Below are positions 7,979 through 13,769 of a DNA stretch of 23,446 nt, piece after piece. The notes beneath the pieces are model-generated. The model worked only from the letters and a program-made list of their open reading frames with translations. It was not told where the DNA came from and did no database searches. Source of the DNA: Clostridiales bacterium. Lineage in GTDB: Bacteria > Bacillota > Clostridia > Lachnospirales > Lachnospiraceae. Position 1 is the stretch's first letter. The number at the start of each line of letters is the position of its first letter. The position numbers and the translations under genes are program-made. Location: the NCBI GenBank assembly GCA_019416265.1, contig DXXQ01000035.1, forward strand, positions 1 through 23,446, written 5' to 3'.

Positions 7979-9028
7979 CTACACCTCTTCATAAAAGAGT
8001 TTTAGAATCAGCTTCTGAAGGGCTTCCTGATCCGGGTAGAACTCGTCGTGAAGCTCTCCCTCCCTGTTTTCACCTTCCAGCGTGTAAAAACTGTCATCCG
8101 TGAATTCTGTCATCTGCAGCAGATCTATCATATTTAAATATTTATTTCTGGTGATGCTGGTCTGAAAATATCGATTTTTCTCCTCTTCCAGAGCCTTCCA
8201 TATCTCTTCCGCCTCATCACTGCCAACTTTTTTTGCAGCCTCAATGTATGCCTCTATATATGTTTTCTGACGTTCCATTCGTCCTTCATTGCTAAACGGC
8301 TTTTCTGTATCACGATAACGGAGAAATGTCATTACATTTTCCTCTGTTAAGGTAACTTCTTTTCCTTCTGCCAGTTCGGGGGCAACCTCCTGGAGATCGG
8401 CATTTGGAACAGTAAGGGAAATATCCCCCATCAGTGCGTTAAGAACAGGAACTGCCTTTTGCCCTGCTATGACGTAATCAAGCACCGGGATTCCGCCCAG
8501 CATCTCCGATACAGCTTCGCACAGATTCAGACAACTGATCTTTCCGCCATCTCCATAGCTGTAGGCATATCCCAGATGGCTTATGGACATCCCGTTATCA
8601 TTTCCATTCAGGGAATATCTTCGAATATCCGTCATCGTATCACGGCTTATGGTAAGCACGCTCAATTTCTTATTCTGTTTATCAAAAACCGCCAGATAAA
8701 TACTGTCTGTTCTTGGCTTATTCCCATACTGACGGCTTTCTCTGAGTTCTTCCTCTGTATCAAGTCCTGCAAAAAGCACCGAAGTCACAAGAAAATTGTA
8801 TCTGTATTTTTTTCCCTGATATTCTATTTCCCTGTAGCTGTTTCCAACATCATGCGCATTATTCGCAGTGATATTCATTGCCTCCTGCCGCCTTAACTTC
8901 TGTACAGCTGCTATTCCCAGAAACAGACATACGGCCGCGATTATAAGCAGGGAAATCATATTTCTCCGCCCCAAAAAGCTCTTTGAGTTCCTCCGGCCGG
9001 AACTGCCGCCTTTATTTCTTCTTTGCAT
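7979..9028 (-). CDS. LytR-CpsA-Psr (LCP) family polysaccharide-peptidoglycan ligase
   Basis: About 349 residues: a short basic cytoplasmic tail, one membrane helix (about 24-43, MISLLIIAAVCLFLGIAAV), then an extracellular LCP domain. Family motifs are present: a hydrophobic strand ending VLFAGLDTE, PRTDSIYLAVFD with the conserved Arg and Asp, TISRDTMTDI with the conserved Arg-Asp, SHLGYAYSYG, and FLRYRDTE..EGRMERQ with the distal arginines. LCP enzymes move undecaprenyl-linked polymers onto peptidoglycan. ATG at 9028 gives a sensible N-terminus and overlaps the CpsD stop by 17 nt; longer starts run deep into cpsD and would read its Tyr-Gly repeats out of frame. Its ribosome site is weak, in keeping with translational coupling. 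Confidence 0.9.
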   Translation of the reverse strand: MQRRNKGGSSGRRNSKSFLGRRNMISLLIIAAVCLFLGIAAVQKLRRQEAMNITANNAHDVGNSYREIEYQGKKYRYNFLVTSVLFAGLDTEEELRESRQYGNKPRTDSIYLAVFDKQNKKLSVLTISRDTMTDIRRYSLNGNDNGMSISHLGYAYSYGDGGKISCLNLCEAVSEMLGGIPVLDYVIAGQKAVPVLNALMGDISLTVPNADLQEVAPELAEGKEVTLTEENVMTFLRYRDTEKPFSNEGRMERQKTYIEAYIEAAKKVGSDEAEEIWKALEEEKNRYFQTSITRNKYLNMIDLLQMTEFTDDSFYTLEGENREGELHDEFYPDQEALQKLILKLFYEEV

Positions 9029-9839
9029 GTTGCTTCTTTTTTCCCTTTTTTTCTGACTCTTTGTTCTTTCCATAGCCATAACCGTAGCCATAACCATATT
9101 TGCGCCCATAACCATAACGCCGTCTCGACATATCCGCTTTATTCAGAACTGCACCGAGAATTTTTATACCTGCATACTCCATCTGGCTTCTTGCTTTCTC
9201 TGCCTGGGCACGTTCTGTAAAGCCACTTTCGATTACCATAATGGCGCCGTCACACTGTTTTGCGATCAGAACGCCGTCGATTACCGCGTTAAGGGGCGGC
9301 GTATCTACAATAATATAGTCATATAAGTTCCTGACATAGGCCATCAGCTCCACAAACAGCTCACCGGAAACAAGCTCGCTGGGATTTGGCGCTGAAGCGC
9401 CTGTAAACATCATGTCCAGCCAGGGATCATCTGTGCGGTACAGAATGTGGTCTTTGGAGATCTTACCGCAGAGATATTCGCTGAAACCCGGATGCTTTCC
9501 CTCAATACTGTATCGAGATGCCGTATGGGAGTTTCGGATATCGCAGTCCATATAAAGCACCCGTTTTTCCAGTCCGGCCATGCTTTTCGCCAGACGAAAG
9601 GCAATGGAGGATTTCCCCTCATGGGCAAGAGAGCTTGTCACAGCGATCGCTTTTAGATTATATCCGCTCATCTGGATATTTCCACGCAGTACATTAAGCG
9701 CTTCATTTGCCTGGAAAGGGATTTCTCCTACTTTCGGATGTATAATTTCCCTTGGATGGGTTCGACCTGTCTCTTCCATATTTCCGTTGTTAAGGAGATC
9801 CTCAAACAATTCCTGTATATTTCTATTTTTTTCTTCCAT
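9012..9839 (-). CDS. cpsD: CpsD/CapB-type tyrosine autokinase
   Basis: About 275 residues. P-loop ATPase of the BY-kinase family: Walker A SSLAHEGKSS (near residue 70), Walker A' VLYMDCDIRN (near 95) and Walker B YIIVDTPP (near 178). The C-terminus is a tyrosine cluster alternating Tyr and Gly followed by a Lys-rich tail, the usual autophosphorylated region. It partners with the Wzz-like membrane protein encoded just upstream, whose C-terminal cytoplasmic tail activates such kinases; phosphorylation cycles set polymer length and export. The ATG at 9839 lies 7 nt after the wzz stop; another ATG at 9866 would overlap wzz by 20 nt and lacks a ribosome site. No cognate CpsB/Wzb phosphatase gene is seen in the window. 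Confidence 0.9.
   Translation of the reverse strand: MEEKNRNIQELFEDLLNNGNMEETGRTHPREIIHPKVGEIPFQANEALNVLRGNIQMSGYNLKAIAVTSSLAHEGKSSIAFRLAKSMAGLEKRVLYMDCDIRNSHTASRYSIEGKHPGFSEYLCGKISKDHILYRTDDPWLDMMFTGASAPNPSELVSGELFVELMAYVRNLYDYIIVDTPPLNAVIDGVLIAKQCDGAIMVIESGFTERAQAEKARSQMEYAGIKILGAVLNKADMSRRRYGYGRKYGYGYGYGYGKNKESEKKGKKKQHAKKK
9070..9117 (-). repeat. In-frame hexamer repeat coding the Tyr-Gly cluster of CpsD
   Basis: Eight 6-base units, seven close to CCATAA on the plus strand (one is diverged to TTGCGC). Read on the minus strand they encode alternating Tyr-Gly near the kinase C-terminus. Unit gain or loss would add or remove one tyrosine site without changing the frame. Confidence 0.8.
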
Positions 9840-9846
9840 GACATTC

Positions 9847-10575
9847 TCAATCTTTCTTTTCTTCATAATATGGCATTACCGTAAGTACCGGCATACGCAA
9901 ATATTTCTGGATGTCTTCTTCTGTCTTAAGAGTTGTATCCAGAAGGAATCTCACACAGATCAGCGCACAAGCAAGAACTGCTCCAAGAAGCGCCCCTCTT
10001 TCAATATACTTTAAGAGACTTGGCGATACTACTGACACAGCATCTGCTTCAGAATGATCGATCACTGTCGGCTCACTGCTTCCGATAACCTGGTAGATTC
10101 TATGAATTCCTATATTCATAAGAGAATTGGCTATATTCCGGCACATATCCGGATCGCCACATGTAACTGTAATGGTAATGATATGAGAATCTGTGGGATT
10201 TGTAACACTGACGAGACTGTTCAACTGTCTGAAATCCATATCAAGACCCTGATCCTTAATTACTTCTTTTAGTACAGCGCGGCTTTTGATAATTTTGGCA
10301 TAGTCTTCTGTTAATGCAGAGCTGAGCTGCAGATCTGAGAATGTGATCACTGAGTTAGTATTGGTGATAAATATAGACGCATCTGCCTGATATACCGGCT
10401 TCAGCAGAAATATATGGTACGCGGCGAAAATGCCTGCTCCAAGGAGAAGTGTCAGCAGAATCATCTTCCACCGGTCCAGTAAAACCCCGCACAGCTCAAG
10501 AAGGTCAATGGCTTCCGCATTTCGATTCTGAGCAGGCGCAGGAATCTTCTTTATTTCTTTTGTTTCCTGTTGCAT
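9847..10575 (-). CDS. Wzz/CapA-type chain-length determinant, CpsD kinase activator
   Basis: 242 residues. A cytoplasmic N-terminus with the Wzz-typical EAIDLLELCGVLLDRWK is followed by membrane helix 1 (about 38-56), an extracellular loop opening PVYQADASIFI (about 61-185) and membrane helix 2 (about 192-210), ending in a short cytoplasmic tail (TEEDIQKYLRMPVLTVMPYY), the part that stimulates BY-kinases. The short length and separate kinase gene fit the Gram-positive split arrangement (YveK/CpsC plus YwqD/CpsD). It is the first gene of the polysaccharide locus; ATG at 10575 has AGGGGGG 4 nt upstream. No clear sigma-A promoter could be picked in the 255-base divergent intergenic region. Confidence 0.88.
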   Translation of the reverse strand: MQQETKEIKKIPAPAQNRNAEAIDLLELCGVLLDRWKMILLTLLLGAGIFAAYHIFLLKPVYQADASIFITNTNSVITFSDLQLSSALTEDYAKIIKSRAVLKEVIKDQGLDMDFRQLNSLVSVTNPTDSHIITITVTCGDPDMCRNIANSLMNIGIHRIYQVIGSSEPTVIDHSEADAVSVVSPSLLKYIERGALLGAVLACALICVRFLLDTTLKTEEDIQKYLRMPVLTVMPYYEEKKD

Positions 10576-10737
10576 AATTCCCCCCTATAGCTTCTGTTTC
10601 ATCCAAGAATATTCCTAAAGACTATTACAGAAAGTACACTTTTTTTATCTTTTTTATACTGGATTAAGAATATCATAAATTACCCCCCCGCAAGTATTTT
10701 TCCGATTTTATTTTTCGTCAATCTGACGATTTTTTCT
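10576..10737. other. Divergent intergenic region, minus-strand side
   Basis: A/T-rich spacer between the polysaccharide locus and the purine permease. It contains a small perfect hairpin, TCGTCA (10715-10720) with TGACGA (10724-10729), flanked by T-runs on the plus strand and A/T-rich sequence on both sides, which might weakly terminate in either direction or bind a regulator. A C7 run lies at 10683-10689. No convincing promoter for the wzz gene was found, though several partial -10-like boxes occur. Confidence 0.4.
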
Positions 10738-10766
10738 TTGCTTCTTCCTCCTTCTTGGTTTATAAT
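10738..10766 (+). promoter_or_regulatory. Sigma-A-type promoter of the purine permease gene
   Basis: TTGCTT (10738-10743), 17-base spacer, TATAAT (10761-10766). The predicted start near 10772-10774 leaves a leader of about 58 nt, beginning just before the foldable segment at 10775. Confidence 0.75.
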
Positions 10767-10774
10767 GGAATATA

Positions 10775-10819
10775 TCCGCAGATATCCCAGTTGCGGACAA
10801 TTTTATTTTTATATTGGGA
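10775..10819 (+). promoter_or_regulatory. Candidate H-type pseudoknot over the permease ribosome binding site
   Basis: TCCGC (10775-10779) pairs with GCGGA (10793-10797). The 13-nt loop contains TCCCA (10785-10789), which pairs with TGGGA (10815-10819), the front part of the Shine-Dalgarno stretch (GGGAGGGAG, 10816-10824) of the ATG at 10831. The connecting strand is U-rich. This topology matches small translational riboswitches such as preQ1-I, but the conserved residues of that class and of the classical purine aptamer are not seen. Covariation is untested; five-base helices can arise by chance. Confidence 0.4.
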
Positions 10820-10830
10820 GGGAGAAAGTT

Positions 10831-12285
10831 ATGGATAACAAAAACAAAACCTATGCAACTCCTTACGATCTCGATGGCAGACCACCTTTGAAGCTGGCGA
10901 TTCCTCTGGGTCTTCAGCATGTGCTTGCCATGTTCGTAGGTAACCTCACACCGATTCTGCTCATTACAACAGCCTGCGGAATCGAAGCCGGCGGAAGCCT
11001 TCAGGTAGCTCTTCTTCAGAATGCCATGCTCATTGCCGGAATCGTAACCCTGATCCAGGTATTCACCATTGGGCCTATTGGCGGTAAGCTTCCCATTGTA
11101 ATGGGAACCAGTTCCGGCTTCATCGGAGTGTGTAAGAGTATTTCCGCTGTCATGGGCAGCAGCGTGGCAGGCTACGGCGCCATCCTTGCCGCGTCCTTTA
11201 TCGGCGGTCTTTTTGAGACAGTGCTGGGTAGCTTTTTAAAACCTCTCCGAAGATTTTTCCCGGCAGTCGTAACCGGTACTGTTGTTCTGTCCATTGGTCT
11301 TTCCCTGATTTCCGTAGGAATCGGCTCCTTCGGCGGTGGTAACACCTCAAAGGATTACGGCTCTTTGGAAAACCTGATGGTGGGCACCATCGTTATGCTG
11401 GTGATCATTGCGCTGAAGCATGGAACAAAAGGCTTTACCAGCTTTTCATCCATCCTCATCGGCATTATCGTCGGTTACATACTTGTTGCTGTCATGGGTA
11501 TGATTCTTCCTACTACCTTCACCTATGTAGATGAGACAGGAGCTGCCGTTGAGGTAACCAAATCCTGGGTTCTGAACTGGAGCAAGGTCGCTGAAGCGCC
11601 GTGGTTTGCAATGCCGAAGCTGATGCCTGTGAAATGGGTCTTTGACATGAGGGCCATTGTACCGCTGTGTATCATGTTTATCGTAACAGCAGTGGAAACT
11701 GTAGGCGATATTTCCGGTATCACAGAAGGCGGTCTTGGCAGAGAAGCCACTGATAAGGAGCTTTCCGGCGGCGTTATGTGTGATGGTCTCGGTTCTTCTC
11801 TGGCAGCGCTTTTCGGTGTACTTCCAAACACCTCTTTCAGCCAGAATGTGGGACTTGTTACCATGAATAAGGTAGTAAACCGTTTCTCCATCGGAGTGGG
11901 AGGTATCTTCCTGATCGCATGCGGACTTTTCCCGAAGCTTGCCGCAATCATTTCCATCATGCCTCAGAGCGTACTTGGAGGCGCAGCTGTGCTGATGTTC
12001 TCCTCTATTGTTATCAGCGGTATTCAGTTGATCACAAAATGGCCTCTGTCACCGCGAAATGTAACCATCGTTTCCGTTGCTCTCGGCGTTGGATACGGAC
12101 TCGGAGCCAACTCCGCAGTTCTTGCCCAGCTTCCATCTGCTGTAAATCTTATTTTCGGCGGATCCGGAATCGTTCCTGCAGCCCTTCTGGCAATCCTTCT
12201 GAATATTATCCTTCCAAAGGATGCAAAGACAGAAGTAGAGCTTGCAGAGGAGCTTCTTGAAAGAACCAAACGTAATAATCACTGA
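10831..12285 (+). CDS. NCS2 (nucleobase-ascorbate transporter) family purine permease, xanthine/urate type
   Basis: 484 residues, very hydrophobic with the 14-segment NCS2 pattern. Family marks: the QH motif in helix 1 (LGLQHVLAMF), IVMGTSSGFIG in helix 3, the substrate-binding Glu in AVETVGDISGITEG (helix 8) and the NAT signature LPNTSFSQNVGLVTMN (helix 10 region). The shape fits xanthine/uric acid permeases (UacT/PbuX/PucJK) better than uracil permeases. It imports purine base with protons across the cytoplasmic membrane. ATG at 10831 has GGGAGG 8-9 nt upstream; an in-frame upstream extension exists but would start inside the promoter. It is a single-gene unit, ending 13 bases before a strong terminator. 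Exact substrate is not determined. Confidence 0.9.
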   Translation: MDNKNKTYATPYDLDGRPPLKLAIPLGLQHVLAMFVGNLTPILLITTACGIEAGGSLQVALLQNAMLIAGIVTLIQVFTIGPIGGKLPIVMGTSSGFIGVCKSISAVMGSSVAGYGAILAASFIGGLFETVLGSFLKPLRRFFPAVVTGTVVLSIGLSLISVGIGSFGGGNTSKDYGSLENLMVGTIVMLVIIALKHGTKGFTSFSSILIGIIVGYILVAVMGMILPTTFTYVDETGAAVEVTKSWVLNWSKVAEAPWFAMPKLMPVKWVFDMRAIVPLCIMFIVTAVETVGDISGITEGGLGREATDKELSGGVMCDGLGSSLAALFGVLPNTSFSQNVGLVTMNKVVNRFSIGVGGIFLIACGLFPKLAAIISIMPQSVLGGAAVLMFSSIVISGIQLITKWPLSPRNVTIVSVALGVGYGLGANSAVLAQLPSAVNLIFGGSGIVPAALLAILLNIILPKDAKTEVELAEELLERTKRNNH

Positions 12286-12298
12286 TTTTTCCCACTAA

Positions 12299-12325
12299 AA
12301 AAGGGGCTGCACAGCAGTCCCTTTT
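12299..12325. terminator. Bidirectional terminator between convergent genes
   Basis: AAAAGGGGCTGC (12299-12310) pairs with GCAGTCCCTTTT (12314-12325): 12 bp with one G-T wobble and a 3-nt loop, T-rich after the stem on plus and A-rich before it (T-run on minus). It serves the permease gene and, on the minus strand, the sigma-like remnant whose stop codon overlaps it. Confidence 0.85.
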
Positions 12326-12731
12326 ATTCGTCATCCTCCTCGTCCGGTTCTTCGTCCTCCGGCTCATCCTCCCAGTCTGTATCCGGTTCTTCATCCCTGT
12401 CGTCCCCGGTATCCTCATCCGGTTCTTCAACTTCCGGAATTCCGGGCTTTTCTCCCCCATCCGGTTTCACTGTATTTCCAGGCTTGGATGTACCTCCTCC
12501 GCTGCCCGGTTTACTTGTACCTCCCAACGAAGGACTTCTGTCCGGCTTACTGACACTTCCGCCGGTCTTCAAAAATGTCTCCTGCATGGCCTCCTCTGCA
12601 TCTTCCCTGTTTCTGAGCAGAGAAAGGGCATAGGAAAAAACCATGTTTCCGGTTTTTTCATACAATTCGCAAAATGCGTTTTTCTCCCCTGCCGCAATCT
12701 TATAAAAGACTGTTTCCTCTATTAAATTCGT
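12324..12731 (-). pseudogene. ECF sigma factor remnant joined to an acidic Pro/Gly-rich tail (likely anti-sigma remnant)
   Basis: An open frame with two unlike halves. Residues from about 12731 read NLIEETVFYKIAAGEKNA, then CELYEKTGNMVFSYAL, then SLLRNREDAEEAMQETFLK, which is clear ECF sigma-70 region 2 up to region 2.2. It then jumps to a tail rich in Gly, Lys-Pro, Asp and Glu, ending EDEEPDEEDDE, with no sigma region 4. Such tails are common at the C-terminus of membrane anti-sigma proteins coded next to ECF sigma genes, so an internal deletion joining the two genes is the simplest reading. The codon where ATG would be expected is ACG (12729-12731), 23 nt after the VTC stop; the first usable starts (TTG 12665, ATG 12644) cut into region 2. 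Probably non-functional. Confidence 0.65.
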
Positions 12732-12754
12732 TTCCTTTTCCCGTGACCTCTCAC

Positions 12755-13195
12755 CTATCCCTCCGGAAGCAGCATTTCTCCGAAGTCCCCCTTCTCCAGC
12801 CCCATCTCCCGGTGACGGCTTCTGATCCTATGATCGAAGGTCACACGGAAATCCGGACTTTCTTTCCCATATAGTGCAATTCTGTCATAGGCCAGATAAA
12901 TTCCCCTTTCAAGAGGATATCTCTGCAAAAAGAAATCGATCTCCCTCAGAATCTGGCAGTCCTTTTTCGGGCGGATTCCCCTCTCCACATAATCGTAGGC
13001 TTCCTGCAGGGTCAGAGGGATTCTCCGTTTATTTACCACCTTTTTGTATTTCTTTTTAATTTCCAGAAAAACCGTTGAATCCATTTCCGGAATCCCGTAG
13101 CTGCGAAGTCTCAGCTTCTCCTTATATACCGGTTTTTCAATGGAGCGCCGGATCAGATATTTCTTTTCGTAACGGTTAAATACAGTTTGTGCCAT
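12755..13195 (-). CDS. VTC-domain protein with an internal deletion
   Basis: 146 residues of a polyphosphate-polymerase-like VTC domain (CYTH superfamily tunnel fold). Seen: RYEKKYLI at the start, EKLRLRSYG, VFLEIKKKYKKVVNKRR, EIDFFLQRYPL and AYDRIALYGKE...DFRVTFD. Full domains are about 220-240 residues; here RYEKKYLI runs directly into RRSIEKPVY, whereas family members have some 40-60 residues between, including the IYYDTPD strand. The loss is in frame, and repetition of Leu-Ile on both sides of the missing part suggests a short-repeat deletion. ATG at 13195 has AGGGGGG 7 nt upstream. It starts 12 nt after the stop of the upstream metallo-hydrolase remnant, suggesting a former operon. Likely inactive, since one side of the tunnel is missing. 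Confidence 0.7.
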   Translation of the reverse strand: MAQTVFNRYEKKYLIRRSIEKPVYKEKLRLRSYGIPEMDSTVFLEIKKKYKKVVNKRRIPLTLQEAYDYVERGIRPKKDCQILREIDFFLQRYPLERGIYLAYDRIALYGKESPDFRVTFDHRIRSRHREMGLEKGDFGEMLLPEG

Positions 13196-13207
13196 GAGTA
13201 TCCCCCC

Positions 13208-13677
13208 TTATTTCTCCCTTTCCTGATGAATTTCCAGTCCTTTTCCATTGCTGATCACCGTGATGTCTCCGTCCTTTGTCTCCATTACGGAAACATTCTT
13301 CTGCTTCAAAAGCTCCAGGGTTTTTGCTTCCGCCGGATTTTTGTGAGAGGAGCAGATTGCGGCGTATTCAGGCTCTGTCCCGTCGAGAAGTTCTCCCAAT
13401 GCCTTATTATAAACCCCATGATGGGGCATTTTCAGGAAATCACAGGAATCCGGTTTTGAAGTTTCCAGCCATTCTCTGATTCTCTGCTTCTGTGCGTCTC
13501 CTGTAAAAACCAGCCTGTTTTCCCCGTGGGTCACAGTTGTTATCAAGGAAAAATTGTTATCCATTTCCTCTTTATTTCCGGCTCTGCCCAGGCGCGGCTG
13601 CATCCCCCTGAAATCATACTTCCCAATAAAGTCCCTGCCAGCAGGACTGCATAGATCCTGTTTCGTCTTTTATACAC
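13208..13677 (-). pseudogene. Lipoprotein metallo-beta-lactamase-fold hydrolase (ComEC C-terminal-like), broken
   Basis: The 5' part starts with GTG at 13677 after AGGAGGTG and codes a lipoprotein signal peptide (RNRIYAVLLAGTLLGSMISG, then GC, the lipobox Cys at residue 26), but this frame stops at 13543. The 3' part, in another frame (to 13208), is the C-terminal half of a secreted MBL-fold protein: NNFSLITTVTHG, LVFTGDAQ, FLKMPHHGVYN, and a closing VSVMETKDGDITVIS. The N-terminal MBL half with VGQGDA and the HxHxDH zinc motif is absent. A deletion of roughly 100-150 codons plus loss of frame explains both. Relatives are extracellular proteins resembling the hydrolase domain of ComEC. Confidence 0.7.
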
Positions 13678-13735
13678 AAAAAACACCTCCTATTTTGTAC
13701 CCTTCTATAAGTACAATGCACAGGAAGTGTTTTTT
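13678..13735. promoter_or_regulatory. Long imperfect inverted repeat covering a ribosome binding site; possible feoB terminator
   Basis: 13678-13691 pairs with 13722-13735 over 14 bp (one G-U on the minus-strand RNA), and inside it TTGTAC (13695-13700) pairs with GTACAA (13711-13716). On the minus strand the stem hides AGGAGGTG, the ribosome site of the lipoprotein remnant. T-runs on both outer arms mean it could also stop transcription after feoB, whose stop is 35 bases away; no other feoB terminator is visible. Confidence 0.5.
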
Positions 13736-13769
13736 ATCGCAAATTTTATAATTTTTTTAAATTATTTTC

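Noticed and set aside
9029..9115. 29-residue N-terminal extension of the LCP protein
   Set aside because: It reads the CpsD Tyr-Gly repeat in another frame as Met/Val/Ala-rich sequence; ATG 9028 gives a normal basic tail and membrane helix.
10775..10830. Classical purine riboswitch before the permease
   Set aside because: The leader is too short for the three-way junction aptamer and its conserved loop sequences are missing.
10738..10830. Upstream extension of the permease start to 10738
   Set aside because: It would begin in the -35 box; the ATG at 10831 has a strong ribosome site and gives the normal family N-terminus.
11523..11960. 145-codon minus-strand open frame within the purine permease gene
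   Set aside because: Opposite-strand shadow of a clear transporter gene.
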